Notes: generated by a model not told the origin, from the letters alone. Counted from the stretch's first letter, positions 15,933-24,257 are shown. The stretch is DNA of 64,000 bases from an uncultured Muribaculaceae bacterium (GCA_910589425.1 CAJUSZ010000006.1:43351-107350), one strand, 5' to 3'. A program made the numbers and translations.

Positions 15933-16148
15933 TCAATCAGAATAGTTTTTCAGAAGATTGAGCGCCTGATCCCCCTGGTCGCGGTCCACAAACAGTTTTG
16001 TCCATCCGATCCCGCCGTCGGGCGCAGGAAACAGTTCTGAGCCTGCGCTTTCCTGCACTTCGCATTTTATACCGTGGGTGCGGAGCATCCCGGCGTCGAT
16101 ATACGCACTCTCCGGATTTCCATAAGTCTTAAGCAGTGTGTATTCCAT
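15933..16148 (-). CDS. DUF2007 domain protein (putative signal-transducing)
   Basis: A 71-residue single-domain protein with MEYTLLKTY, an AYIDAGMLRTHGIKCEV stretch and a C-terminal GDQALNLLKNY. This is the small ferredoxin-like DUF2007 fold, named putative signal-transducing protein, with no proven activity. It follows mltG by 12 bp and is the last gene of the minus-strand operon that starts at 18888. Confidence 0.85.
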   Translation of the reverse strand: MEYTLLKTYGNPESAYIDAGMLRTHGIKCEVQESAGSELFPAPDGGIGWTKLFVDRDQGDQALNLLKNYSD

Positions 16149-16160
16149 AGTTAGTCGGTG

Positions 16161-17237
16161 TTATCTGATTTCAAGCTCATTGAGCTTTTCTTGATAACGC
16201 CGGGCGTTCCTCTGGTGTTCGCTGAAGTCGGATGAAAAATCGTGATAGCCGGAGAAATCCGGTCTGGCGCACATGTATATGTCTGCCGTAGGTTCTGAAT
16301 TGAGGAATGCGTCGATGGTGGACGGATTGCTTATCCGTATAGGACCCGGAGGGAGTCCGGACACGCGGTATGTGTTATACGGCGATTGAACGGCGAGGTG
16401 GTTTTTCAGTACGCGTCTGATGGAGAAATCGCCGATAGCGTATTTCACGGTGGGGTCGGCCTGCAGACGCATCCCTTTCTTGAGGCGGTTGAGATAAAGG
16501 CGGCAGACGCGCCCTTTTTCATCATCTTTGCCGGTTTCTTCGTCGGCTATTGTGGCTATCGTGGCTGTCTCGGCCGGGGTAAGTCCGAGTGCCGACGCCT
16601 GTTTGCGGCGTTTCTGGTTCCAGAAGGCAAGATAGTTCTTTCCTATTGAGGAAATGAAATCCTCTGCGCTCGTATCCCACGGTATCTCATATTTTCCGGC
16701 CATGAAAAGAGCCAGGGCATTGCTTGGAGTAAGTCCGTAGACCCTCATTGCGTCCGGATCAGAGAGCGCATCGATCAATTCCTGCTGCTTGAACCTCAGC
16801 GTTGCCGAGGTTTTCCCGGCCAGCTCCTCGATGGTGCGGATATTACGCAACGTGATTGTAACCACATATTGCTCACCCTTTGCTATCTTTCGCGCGGCTG
16901 ACATGGCCGATTCTCCCGATTTGATCTCGTATGCTCCAGGCTGGGGACTGAACTGAAAGCCTGTCAGCCTGGTGGCACGCATGAACCGGGAAGCGAACTC
17001 CCGGCCGTAGCGGCGTTCGATCGAGTCGCAAAGCTGCTGTGCGGATCCGTTTTCAGGGACAATTATGAGTGCCCTGCGCGGGGCTTTGGCTCTGATGGCT
17101 GGCACGATGTAGGCTGCGGCGCCGATGAATGCTGTCAGGATGACAATGGCCACAGCGATAAATACGGTGCGTCCTTGGCTATGCTTGTGTTCTGCTTTTA
17201 CGGAGGCTGTGCGGTTCTCTTTTTTGAGTCGGTTCAT
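16161..17237 (-). CDS. mltG: Endolytic murein transglycosylase MltG
   Basis: Cleaves nascent glycan strands of peptidoglycan at the inner membrane and so helps set glycan length. The 358-residue protein has a basic cytoplasmic start, one transmembrane helix (VFIAVAIVILTAFIGAAAYIV, about 27-47, written here as its hydrophobic core), a LysM-like region and the YceG catalytic domain. The catalytic Glu lies in ATIADEETG; RLQADPTVKYAIG, SPYNTY and GLPPGPIRNPS-type blocks (GLPPGPIRISNPSTI) follow in order. Its ATG overlaps the stop of the upstream aminotransferase gene by 4 bp (ATGA), which implies translational coupling. Confidence 0.94.
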   Translation of the reverse strand: MNRLKKENRTASVKAEHKHSQGRTVFIAVAIVILTAFIGAAAYIVPAIRAKAPRRALIIVPENGSAQQLCDSIERRYGREFASRFMRATRLTGFQFSPQPGAYEIKSGESAMSAARKIAKGEQYVVTITLRNIRTIEELAGKTSATLRFKQQELIDALSDPDAMRVYGLTPSNALALFMAGKYEIPWDTSAEDFISSIGKNYLAFWNQKRRKQASALGLTPAETATIATIADEETGKDDEKGRVCRLYLNRLKKGMRLQADPTVKYAIGDFSIRRVLKNHLAVQSPYNTYRVSGLPPGPIRISNPSTIDAFLNSEPTADIYMCARPDFSGYHDFSSDFSEHQRNARRYQEKLNELEIR

Positions 17238-18355
17238 TTGAAACGGTTGATGATTTGGGATATTTCATTGGCCTCGTCTGCTGAAGTGTTGGCGATCGGA
17301 AGACTCAGGACTTCTGAAGCCAGACGGTCTGCCACCGGATAGTTTCCTGTCAGTATGCCGGCGTAGCATCGCTGACGGTGGGGTGGGACAGGGTAATGGA
17401 TCATTGTCTCGACACCGTTGGCGGCGAGATATTCGGAGAATTCATCCCGACGGTCGGTCCGGACCACATACTGATGCCAGGCTTGCCTGAATTTGCTGTC
17501 GCGCGGCGGTTTGGTGATCAGCGGGTTTGTGATGCCTCTGTCGTATGCCAGGGCGGTAGCCTCCCTTCTGTCCCGTTCCTCTTTCGTATGTGGGATTTTA
17601 ACGCATAGCATGGCAGCCTGGATTTCATCTATGCGGCTGTTGTAGCCGAGATAATCGTAATGGTATTTTCTGCTGCCGCCGTAATTGGCAAGCTCCCGGA
17701 TGATTCCTGCAAGACGGCTGTCGGCGCATAGAGCCGCTCCGGCGTCGCCGAGTGCCCCGATGTTCTTGGCTGGATAGAAGCTGATGGCCGACGCGTCCCC
17801 GAGGCTTCCGGTAGGTCGCCAATTGCCGTGTGATTGATCGAAAATCTCAGCTCCTATGGCCTGTGCGTTGTCCTCAACTATGATCATTCCCCTCTGCCTC
17901 AGAAGTTCGTATCCTTCATGATCGTAGGCGGGAAACCCGTAGAGATGCACTGCCAGCACGGCCTTTGTGGATCTGTCGGCCGCTTTTGCAAATGCCGACA
18001 TGTTGACGCTCATTGTGCCAGGATCAGGATCCACCGGCTGAGGCTTGAGTCCGAGTTGGGTGATGGGAAGCATCGAAGCGATGAACGTGTTGGCTGGGAC
18101 AAGCACTTTGTCGCCGGGGGAGATTCTTCCATCTTCAATAAGAGCCCGGAAAATCAATCTTATGGCTTCAAGCCCGTTGGCGGTGCCTACCGCATGATCC
18201 ATCTGTAGCGAATCGGCGAGAAGCCGCTCGAAACGGTCTGTTTCCTCGCCCAGCAGATATCGTCCGGATGCGATCACCCGCGACGCGGCCTCATTGAGTT
18301 CACGGACTATCGGACTGTTGGTTTCGGACAGACGTTGAAAATGGTATCTCTTCAT
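17234..18355 (-). CDS. DegT/DnrJ/EryC1/StrS-family sugar aminotransferase
   Basis: A PLP-dependent transaminase that places an amino group on a nucleotide-linked keto sugar. The PLP-binding Lys is in SFYPAKNIGALGDAGA, and DNAQAIGA supplies the ring-stacking and Asp region. From the ATG at 18355 the protein is 373 residues, the usual family length, opening MKRYHFQRL. The frame continues to a TTG at 18454 that would overlap the upstream cupin gene by 4 bp, but the extra 33 residues do not look like family sequence. With the FdtA/QdtA-like cupin upstream, a dTDP-3-amino-3,6-dideoxyhexose is a likely product. The rest of such a pathway is not in this window. Confidence 0.9.
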   Translation of the reverse strand: MKRYHFQRLSETNSPIVRELNEAASRVIASGRYLLGEETDRFERLLADSLQMDHAVGTANGLEAIRLIFRALIEDGRISPGDKVLVPANTFIASMLPITQLGLKPQPVDPDPGTMSVNMSAFAKAADRSTKAVLAVHLYGFPAYDHEGYELLRQRGMIIVEDNAQAIGAEIFDQSHGNWRPTGSLGDASAISFYPAKNIGALGDAGAALCADSRLAGIIRELANYGGSRKYHYDYLGYNSRIDEIQAAMLCVKIPHTKEERDRREATALAYDRGITNPLITKPPRDSKFRQAWHQYVVRTDRRDEFSEYLAANGVETMIHYPVPPHRQRCYAGILTGNYPVADRLASEVLSLPIANTSADEANEISQIINRFK

Positions 18356-18450
18356 GAGGTGGTGGATAGATTTGAGAAAATCAGTTGGTGTATTCGCGAA
18401 GAGTTTATAACTCGCCTGGTAATAGATTTGTGCCGGTAAGTTGTTTATGC

Positions 18451-18888
18451 TCAAAGTATCGCCCGCTTCTCTTCGGGGAGTGAGGCGACGAATTTCTCGA
18501 ATTCCTCATAGTCGCGGATATAGTCTTCCTCCTCGTATTCCCTTGAACAGAGAGCCACGACCACGGTGCCGGTAGTGAAATCGTGCATAGTCCGCCATGT
18601 TCCTGGTGGGATCAGAAGGCCGCGGTTTGAGCGGTTGAGCAGGAAACTGACCTCTTTTTCACCGTCTGTGAGTCTTACTTCGAGGGATCCGGCAACGGCT
18701 ATCAGCACTTCGGCGCATTGCCGGTGGGCATGGGCACCTCGGGTCTCTCCTCCGGGTACATCGTAGATGTAAAACACCCTCTTGATGGGAAAAGGTACGT
18801 GCCTTGTGCCTTCGATAAACGACAGGTTGCCTCTGGGATCGCATATTTTGGGAAATTCCATCAGAGTGGCCTTTGTCAGTCTGTTCAT
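18451..18888 (-). CDS. FdtA/QdtA-like sugar 3,4-ketoisomerase, cupin fold
   Basis: A 145-residue cupin of the WxcM/FdtA/QdtA family that moves a keto group from C4 to C3 of a dTDP-6-deoxyhexose. The signature RGAHAHRQCAEVLIAVAGSL carries the catalytic His pair; VFYIYDVPGGETRGAHAH and GLLIPPGTWRTMHDF (written separately) frame the sugar pocket. Placed directly before a DegT aminotransferase, it would make the keto-sugar that the latter aminates. First gene of the operon through mltG to DUF2007. I could not identify a promoter. Confidence 0.9.
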   Translation of the reverse strand: MNRLTKATLMEFPKICDPRGNLSFIEGTRHVPFPIKRVFYIYDVPGGETRGAHAHRQCAEVLIAVAGSLEVRLTDGEKEVSFLLNRSNRGLLIPPGTWRTMHDFTTGTVVVALCSREYEEEDYIRDYEEFEKFVASLPEEKRAIL

Positions 18889-18950
18889 GTGGTCAGGTAG
18901 TAGATGTTGGTGTGTTTCTTTTTACGGATTCTTGTGTGCAGTAACCATCA

Positions 18951-18988
18951 GGGAGGAGTTGTCCGGAATTTACCGGACAACTCCTCCC
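18951..18988. repeat. Long perfect hairpin between hpf and the cupin gene
   Basis: A 16-bp perfect inverted repeat (GGGAGGAGTTGTCCGG at 18951-18966 with its complement at 18973-18988) and a 6-nt loop. It lies 33 nt past the hpf stop and 63 nt before the cupin start, both on the minus strand. No T-run follows, so it may be a terminator of unusual form, a 3' stabiliser, or part of the cupin leader. Confidence 0.65.
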
Positions 18989-19021
18989 CCTGTGGTGGTT
19001 GTCAAGTGTAGCGGCGCCGTT

Positions 19022-19321
19022 TCAGCACTCTTTCCGTTCCTTGTTTTTCTCAAGCTGCTTTTCGATGGCTTCGAGCGCGAGGTCAACAGCTTCTTCAAAT
19101 GTGTCGGCTGTCTTTGAAGCGAAAAGATCAGGGGTGCAGGGAACCATCAGTTTGATGCCGGCCTCTTTGTTCATGGCAGTCTCCGGCTTGATCAGACGGA
19201 GATTTACGTCGGCGTCCGTGATGTTTTCATAGCGCCGGGTGAGTTTCTCTATTTTTTTATTGACGAATGCTACGAGTTTGTCGCTGATGTCGAAATGAAT
19301 GGCTTTGATTGTAGGTTCCAT
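19022..19321 (-). CDS. hpf: Short-form ribosome hibernation promoting factor
   Basis: A 99-residue HPF/RaiA-family protein that binds the 30S subunit and drives ribosome inactivation or dimerisation in stationary phase. The beta-alpha fold starts EPTIKAIHFDISDKLVAFV, with KKIEKLTRRYENI and the C-terminal AVDLALEAIEKQLEKNK helix typical of the family. It lacks the long-form dimerisation domain. It lies in the rpsU-xer-hpf neighbourhood common in Bacteroidales, but here a lipoprotein gene is placed between xer and hpf. It has its own -7 element and a leader of about 105 nt. Confidence 0.93.
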   Translation of the reverse strand: MEPTIKAIHFDISDKLVAFVNKKIEKLTRRYENITDADVNLRLIKPETAMNKEAGIKLMVPCTPDLFASKTADTFEEAVDLALEAIEKQLEKNKERKEC

Positions 19322-19415
19322 ATCTCTCTTTGGGTTTAAAGGGTTGATATTCGGGACTATACTTCTGCTGCTTGCCGGATTGCGGCATTGGAGTCATGAA
19401 AATGATTCCGCTGCA

Positions 19416-19438
19416 TTTGTAGTCCGTCTACAAAGATA
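19416..19438 (-). promoter_or_regulatory. hpf -7 element overlapped by an inverted repeat
   Basis: TATCTTTG (19438-19431, minus strand) fits TAnnTTTG. The inverted repeat TTTGTAG-tccgt-CTACAAA (19416-19434) covers the predicted transcription start. It could be an operator or a 5' hairpin of the transcript. Confidence 0.5.
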
Positions 19439-19523
19439 AACAATTTTTGTGATATTCTTGCTTACACGCTGCTGTAAAATTCAGAAAAAATTATCCGTCG
19501 GCGGTAGAGAATACATAGTTGTT

Positions 19524-20066
19524 TCAGTAAGGGTATGTGGGATTGAATTCTAGATTGATGCCGTTGGTGAGAGTCAGTGTCTGTGAGAAAATTTCGTATG
19601 GACCGAAACTGTATCCCTCCGGTTTGTCGGCTGAGTATTTGTATTCATGACAGAGCATCACTTTGACGTTGTATGTTCCCGGTTGAAAATCTTTGATTGT
19701 GGCGTCGATGTCTGCATGGCAAATGCAGTTGGCGGTTCCTTCGGTGAGACTCACGAGGATGAAGACGTCGTCGGAATCTTTTGTGATTGAAACATGGACA
19801 TCATTCAGTTGGCAATTGACCGTCTGGTTAAGCAATTTGAATGAGAGGATGCGGTCTTTAAGGCTGAATTTGATTTCCGGCTGTCTGTGGTCTGTGTCAG
19901 GAATGGTGCGTGTTGAGCCCTGCGCTTCTGCTGGTTTGTCTGTGCAGGGTATATAATTTAGTTCAGCCAAGGATGGATCCGGAGTCTCGATGGACTCTGT
20001 GGAGCTGCATGCTGACAGTATCGTTGCAAAAGCAATGACGGAGAAAAGTTTGAAGTAAGTTTTCAT
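19524..20066 (-). CDS. Hypothetical lipoprotein
   Basis: A lipoprotein of 180 residues with a classic lipobox: signal MKTYFKLFSVIAFATILSAC, with acylated Cys at residue 20, then a SSTESIETPDPS linker. The mature part is beta-rich with CICHADIDATIKDF and KVMLCHEYKYS, and I do not recognise a family. The frame extends to a TTG at 20120, but the promoter at 20108-20138 lies over that region, so the ATG at 20066 is the start. It is an independent unit set between xer and hpf. It probably faces the periplasm or the cell surface. Confidence 0.7.
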   Translation of the reverse strand: MKTYFKLFSVIAFATILSACSSTESIETPDPSLAELNYIPCTDKPAEAQGSTRTIPDTDHRQPEIKFSLKDRILSFKLLNQTVNCQLNDVHVSITKDSDDVFILVSLTEGTANCICHADIDATIKDFQPGTYNVKVMLCHEYKYSADKPEGYSFGPYEIFSQTLTLTNGINLEFNPTYPY

Positions 20067-20107
20067 GGCGGAAGTTTTATAGGTTAGCTGGAGATAATTT
20101 CCGGAAG

Positions 20108-20138
20108 CAAATTTAAGCAAATATCCCCGGAAATCAAA
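20108..20138 (-). promoter_or_regulatory. Promoter of the lipoprotein gene
   Basis: On the minus strand TTTG (20138-20135), a 19-bp spacer and TAAATTTG (20115-20108) match both consensus elements. The leader to the ATG at 20066 is about 37 nt. Confidence 0.82.
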
Positions 20139-20177
20139 ATATTAGGACACTTTAATAGCGCCATGCCGGGTTTTTCG

Positions 20178-21176
20178 TTATTTTGATTCGGGATTCCGCT
20201 TTTTTTCGCGTGGATGGGCCTTGGTGTAATTCTCTTTTATCTGCTGGAAGCTCAGATGTGTGTAGATCTGGGTTGTCGCCACCGAGGCGTGGCCGAGAAT
20301 CTCTTTGACCGAGTTGAGTTCGGCTCCGTGGTTGAGCATTGTTGTGGCGAAAGTGTGGCGGAGTGTGTGGGGACTTTTTTTTGCCACCGAGGCATCGGCT
20401 AATTTTGAGGCGACTATGCCTCCAAGTTTCTTTGCGCTCATCGGTCTTCCACGATGGGTGAAAAGATGTCCTCCGGGTTCTTTTCCTTCGGAATCGGCGT
20501 CTCGTTTGGAGATGTAGCTTTCGATTTCGGCGGCTGTTTCTTTTCCGAACGGTATGATGCGCTGCTTGTCGCGTTTTCCTGTTACGCGCAGCTGCATCGA
20601 AGTCAGGTCGATGTCTGAATCCCTCAGTCCGAGAATCTCCGCACGTCTCATTCCTGTGGTGTAGAGAAGATTCACAATCAGCCTGTCGCGATGTTCAATG
20701 AACGTTTCTTCCTCTTCAGGCCGGGCTACAATCTTTTCTATTTCTGATTCGCGGACAAACTGTGGCAGAGGCTTGTCGGTCTTTGCCAGCACTATGTCGG
20801 CTGCCGGATTGACGTTGATCAGCCCGTTTTTCTGAAGATATCTGAAAAATGTGCGGAGACTCTGTGTCTTCCGTCTGATCGTGCGCGGCGAGTTTCCCCC
20901 GGATGCGAGACTCCCGAGCCATTTGCGTATCGTTGCCGTGGAGACATCCGAAATGTGGAGATCACTGGAATTGTTACCGTCGGGTAACGGTGTTCCTGCG
21001 GTCTGTCTGTCAGAAAAGGTGATGAATGATATAAACTGACGCAGATCCGCCATATACGCGTCTGCTGTCAGCTTACTCCGGTTGAGTTCGTAACGGAGAT
21101 ATAGCTCGAATTTGCCGATCTCGTCCGTTTGTGATGTTGCTGAGGAGATTGGTTCTGTGTGATCACGATTTCTCAT
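20178..21176 (-). CDS. XerC/D-type tyrosine recombinase
   Basis: A site-specific recombinase of about 332 residues. The N-terminal SAM-like core-binding domain contains LTADAYMADLRQFI. The catalytic domain has all expected residues: Arg in TTGMRRAEILGLR, Lys in TGKRDKQRIIP, HxxR in HTLRHTFATTML, His in ILGHASVATTQ, and Tyr in IYTHLS. The location between rpsU and hpf is the housekeeping position I recall for Bacteroidales, so chromosome-dimer resolution is more likely than phage or element integration. The frame opens at a GTG at 21215; the ATG at 21176 is preferred. Confidence 0.92.
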   Translation of the reverse strand: MRNRDHTEPISSATSQTDEIGKFELYLRYELNRSKLTADAYMADLRQFISFITFSDRQTAGTPLPDGNNSSDLHISDVSTATIRKWLGSLASGGNSPRTIRRKTQSLRTFFRYLQKNGLINVNPAADIVLAKTDKPLPQFVRESEIEKIVARPEEEETFIEHRDRLIVNLLYTTGMRRAEILGLRDSDIDLTSMQLRVTGKRDKQRIIPFGKETAAEIESYISKRDADSEGKEPGGHLFTHRGRPMSAKKLGGIVASKLADASVAKKSPHTLRHTFATTMLNHGAELNSVKEILGHASVATTQIYTHLSFQQIKENYTKAHPREKKRNPESK

Positions 21177-21199
21177 GCAATCCGTGGTATATACAGACG

Positions 21200-21237
21200 A
21201 TGCATTCCAACCCACGTATTGGTGAGTTGGACTGCAT
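21200..21237. repeat. Imperfect inverted repeat between rpsU and xer
   Basis: Arms ATGCA-t-TCCAAC-c-CAC and GTG-a-GTTGGA-c-TGCAT (two mismatches) form a hairpin 68 nt after the rpsU stop. No T-run follows; a weak terminator or processing site is possible. Confidence 0.5.
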
Positions 21238-21304
21238 CGGTATCAGTTTCGTTTCGTCTGAAGCGAAAGATTAGCGAGTTGCCCGGCAAAAAAGGCGCTG
21301 AGGC

Positions 21305-21496
21305 TTACTGTTCTGCCTGACGGAGCTGCTGAACGTAGACAGCCTTGATCATCTTCTTGCGGTTCTTCACAGAAGGTTTTTCAAAGGCCTGACGGCGGCG
21401 AAGTTCTTTCACGATGCCGGTTCTCTCATATTTGCGCTTGAATTTTTTGAGCGCTTTCTCAATGTTCTCGCCCTCTTTTACTTGTACGATTATCAT
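21305..21496 (-). CDS. rpsU: 30S ribosomal protein S21
   Basis: A 63-residue basic helical protein of the small-subunit platform. MIIVQVKEGENIEKALKKFK, ELRRRQAFEKPS and the NRKKMIKAVYVQQLRQ tail are standard S21. S21 sits near the anti-Shine-Dalgarno region of 16S rRNA; in Bacteroidota that region is reported to be sequestered by ribosomal proteins, in line with the lack of Shine-Dalgarno sites here. Strong consensus promoter with a leader of about 70 nt that contains the palindrome CCATGCATGG. Confidence 0.97.
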   Translation of the reverse strand: MIIVQVKEGENIEKALKKFKRKYERTGIVKELRRRQAFEKPSVKNRKKMIKAVYVQQLRQAEQ

Positions 21497-21570
21497 GTTT
21501 ATCTGTTTATTTTATTATTTTGCTATAGGTTTTTCGACGCCCATGCATGGCATAGGCGCATTTTGCGGTG

Positions 21571-21601
21571 CAAAATTAGAAATTCTATCTCAATCCGCAA
21601 A
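21571..21601 (-). promoter_or_regulatory. Promoter of rpsU
   Basis: On the minus strand TTTG (21601-21598), a 19-bp spacer and TAATTTTG (21578-21571) match both Bacteroidota elements. Confidence 0.83.
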
Positions 21602-21643
21602 ATTTTTCACCTCTTTTTAGCGTGTTTTTTTGTCTCAGGCCGG

Positions 21644-22177
21644 TTAATGCTTATTCTCGCCCTCTTCTTCATACCATTTTGAGTACATCAGATAGTTGTG
21701 GGCGATCTTGATGTTCATCTCCTTGGCTTTTTCGGGTTCGACCATTTTCACGAATTTCGCCGGAGCGCCGGCCCATAATTCGTGGGCGCCGATCTTTGTG
21801 CGGCTAAGCACCACGGATCCGGCTGCCACAAGCGCACCTTCGCCGACTTCGGCGTCGTCCATCACCACTGCTCCCATTCCGATGAGTGCGTAGTCGTGGA
21901 TCTTGGCGCCATGTATCACCACATTGTGGCCGATCGACACGTCATCGCCGATCTCGATGGTCGATTTCTGATAGAGTGTGTGCAGGACACTTCCGTCCTG
22001 AATGTTCACGCGGTTGCCGATGCGGATCGAATTGACGTCGCCGCGCAGGACTGTGCCGAACCATACGCTGCATTCGTCGCCCATCACTACGTCGCCGACT
22101 ACGCATGCGTTGTCGGCCAGAAAGCAATCCTTACCAATTACGGGAGTGAATCCCCTGACTGATCTGATTATTGCCAT
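21644..22177 (-). CDS. Gamma-class carbonic anhydrase-like hexapeptide protein
   Basis: A left-handed beta-helix trimer protein of 177 residues. Hexapeptide repeats run from ADNACVVGDVVMG through AEVGEGALVAAGSVV. Candidate metal-ligand histidines are in DGSVLHT, ISIGH (SIGHNVVIHGAKI), as in the YrdA/CaiE/gamma-CA family. It may hydrate CO2 or bind acyl groups; many homologues lack measured activity. The frame extends to 22228, but the ATG at 22177 gives the usual start MAIIRSVRG. It lies 94 bp downstream of the aminopeptidase P gene, with a hairpin between them. Confidence 0.9.
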   Translation of the reverse strand: MAIIRSVRGFTPVIGKDCFLADNACVVGDVVMGDECSVWFGTVLRGDVNSIRIGNRVNIQDGSVLHTLYQKSTIEIGDDVSIGHNVVIHGAKIHDYALIGMGAVVMDDAEVGEGALVAAGSVVLSRTKIGAHELWAGAPAKFVKMVEPEKAKEMNIKIAHNYLMYSKWYEEEGENKH

Positions 22178-22213
22178 TGTGTCGAGTATTTGTTGTTTTT
22201 TGGAGGTGGAAAC

Positions 22214-22245
22214 GAATCCGGCCGCCATATTATACGACCGGATTC
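22214..22245. repeat. Hairpin between the aminopeptidase and gamma-CA genes
   Basis: GAATCCGG (22214-22221) and CCGGATTC (22238-22245), extended by CG/CG past a mismatch. It lies 26 nt after the aminopeptidase stop, same strand. Possible weak terminator or RNA-processing hairpin. Confidence 0.5.
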
Positions 22246-22270
22246 TTTATTGATGTTTATGATTCTTGTC

Positions 22271-24064
22271 TCAGCGGGAAATGGGTTCGGTCTTGCCGAT
22301 GATCCATTCGGCTTCCTCTTTTGTCAGATGCGGAACAAGACGGCGTCTGACTTCGGCGTGATAGCTGTTGATCCATTCTATCTCGCTGTCGGTCATGATC
22401 TCTGTCTGCATCAGGTTTCTGTCGAAGGGGAAGAGCGTCATGGTGTCAAACTTGAGGAAGCGGCCGAATTCCGTATCCATCGCCACGTTGGTTACGATCA
22501 GGTTCTCAAGGCGTATGCCGTAGCGGCCTTCGAGATAAAGACCTGGTTCGTTGCTCGTGATCATGCCTGGCTCCAGAGGAGTCGGGTTGATGTTGAGCCG
22601 TATGTTCTGCGGGCCTTCATGGCAGTTGATGAAGAACCCGACGCCATGACCAGTGCCGTGGTAGTAGGCTTTTCCCTCTTTCCAGAGGAACTGGCGGGCG
22701 AGGGAGTCGAGCTGATGTCCGGTGGTTCCTTCGGGGAAAATCTGGGTGCCGAGAGCGATGTGCCCTTTGAGTACGAGTGTGAAGTCGTGGCGCTGCTCAT
22801 CGGTCGCTTTTCCCAGGACGATGGTTCTGGTGATGTCGGTGGTGCCGTAGGTGTACTGGCCTCCGCTGTCGACGAGCAGGATTCCGTCTCCCTCGATAGC
22901 CACGTCGGTGGCTTCGGTGGCTTCGTAATGCACGATCGCGCCGTGTCCTTTCCAACCCACGATGGCGGCGAAGCTCTCGTCTACGCATGTCGGGTCGGCG
23001 AGGCGCAGCTGGCGCAGGCGTTTGCCGAGTTCCACTTCGGTCAGCTTCCCTTCGGGATATTCTTTTTCGATCATCATGAAGAATCGGGTCAGCGCCACGC
23101 CGTCTTTCTCCATCGCTATGGCGAGATTGGCGAGCATCGTCGGATTCTTGATGCTTTTGAGCTTGGCCAGGCGCGATCCGCCGAAGACGGGAGTGCAGCC
23201 TACCTTGTCGTATATGCCACGGGCGGTCTTGTCCGGATCGAGAAGAAGACGGGTCTCTTTGGGGAGTGTGGCCACGAAACCTGTTACGTCATCATAGCCC
23301 ATGATGCGTATGTCGTATTTCTGAAGATGGTCTCTCACCTCGTCCGTAAGCTTTGCCTCGTCCACGAACAGGAGGCGCTGGGTGTCGCTTACGAAAAGGA
23401 ACCCGACGAATATCGGAGAATAGTTTATGTCTCCGGCTGTGCGCAGGTTGGTTGCCCAGGCGATGTCGTCGAGGGCTGACAGAAGTACGGCATTGGCCAG
23501 TTCGGCCTTGACTTCGGTCATCAGGCGTGAGATTTTGCTGTCTACTGTCTCGCCAACTATTTTCTCGTCGTGGATGAAAAGCTTGTTCTGCGGGCGGGCG
23601 GGACGTTCGGGGTAGATGAAATCAAACTGAGGGAAGTTGTCGTCGAGTCTGACTCCGTTGTCTGAAAGCTGCTGTTCGAGCCTTTGGGCGAGAGATATGG
23701 AGAACGTCATGCCGTCGATGCCGACTGTCTGTCCGGGCTTGGTGTGTTCGGTCAGCCAGTCGATCAGATCCACCGCTTCCGGTCCGTCCTCTTTCATCAT
23801 TCTGAATCCGGTGTCCTTAAGCTGTTCCTCAGCTTGGATGAAATAGCGTGAGTCTGTCCAGCAGAGGGCGTCGTCCTGAAGCACAACGGCAGTGCCGTTT
23901 GTGCCGTTGCCTGACTCAAAGCCTGTGAGCCATTCGCGTCCGCGCCAGTGGTGGGGAGGAAGTTCGCTCTGGTGGGGGTCGGTGCCTGTGATAACCACTG
24001 CGTCGATCCCCTTGGTTTTCATCACCTCGCGCAGGCGGGTGAGATATTCAAAGTTTTTTTTCAT
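22271..24064 (-). CDS. Aminopeptidase P family (M24B) Xaa-Pro aminopeptidase
   Basis: Removes N-terminal residues that precede proline. The 597-residue protein has two creatinase-like N-terminal domains (start MKKNFEYLTRLREVM; DPHQSELPPHHWRGREWLTG) and a C-terminal pita-bread domain. The dimetal ligands are in LLVDSGGQYTYGTTDITRT (two Asp), GTGHGVGFF (His), ITSNEPGLY (Glu) and IRLENLIV (Glu). Length fits the three-domain aminopeptidase P1 type. No signal peptide, so it is cytoplasmic. The frame runs to 24193, but a TAACTTTG -7 element at 24161-24154 excludes the extension; start is the ATG at 24064. Confidence 0.95.
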   Translation of the reverse strand: MKKNFEYLTRLREVMKTKGIDAVVITGTDPHQSELPPHHWRGREWLTGFESGNGTNGTAVVLQDDALCWTDSRYFIQAEEQLKDTGFRMMKEDGPEAVDLIDWLTEHTKPGQTVGIDGMTFSISLAQRLEQQLSDNGVRLDDNFPQFDFIYPERPARPQNKLFIHDEKIVGETVDSKISRLMTEVKAELANAVLLSALDDIAWATNLRTAGDINYSPIFVGFLFVSDTQRLLFVDEAKLTDEVRDHLQKYDIRIMGYDDVTGFVATLPKETRLLLDPDKTARGIYDKVGCTPVFGGSRLAKLKSIKNPTMLANLAIAMEKDGVALTRFFMMIEKEYPEGKLTEVELGKRLRQLRLADPTCVDESFAAIVGWKGHGAIVHYEATEATDVAIEGDGILLVDSGGQYTYGTTDITRTIVLGKATDEQRHDFTLVLKGHIALGTQIFPEGTTGHQLDSLARQFLWKEGKAYYHGTGHGVGFFINCHEGPQNIRLNINPTPLEPGMITSNEPGLYLEGRYGIRLENLIVTNVAMDTEFGRFLKFDTMTLFPFDRNLMQTEIMTDSEIEWINSYHAEVRRRLVPHLTKEEAEWIIGKTEPISR

Positions 24065-24153
24065 GATCGGTTTGATTGGAGTCCGGATGATGACGGCTGG
24101 AATTGCGTAGGCGCAGATAATGGCTGCGATGGCCGTCTCCCGGTTTCTCGCCC

Positions 24154-24184
24154 CAAAGTTACAAAAAAAATCGCGTGCCGCCAA
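24154..24184 (-). promoter_or_regulatory. Promoter of the aminopeptidase P gene
   Basis: TAACTTTG (24161-24154, minus strand), with an imperfect -33 element TTGG 19 bp upstream. Predicted leader about 85 nt. Confidence 0.6.
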
Positions 24185-24257
24185 TTCATACACCTATTTA
24201 TTATATGGTGGTCATATCGCCGGCCCTGTGTATGCCGGGGGAGAGATGGCGCAGGGT

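Noticed and set aside
19322..19523. Search for tRNA genes and tuf near hpf
   Set aside because: Many Bacteroidales carry tRNA genes and tuf after hpf, but no cloverleaf or tuf sequence is visible here; the next gene is the cupin.
20178..21176. The tyrosine recombinase as an integrase of a mobile element
   Set aside because: It lies between rpsU and hpf, the housekeeping Xer position as I recall it, with no element genes, attachment repeats or tRNA nearby, and it is 17 kb from the ribosomal operon insertion.
22190..23479. A 429-residue plus-strand frame opposite the aminopeptidase P gene, and similar long antisense frames over pnp, the M3 peptidase and the DegT gene
   Set aside because: They are the complement of well-supported genes with intact catalytic motifs and have no family resemblance of their own; the high GC at third positions leaves antisense frames open.
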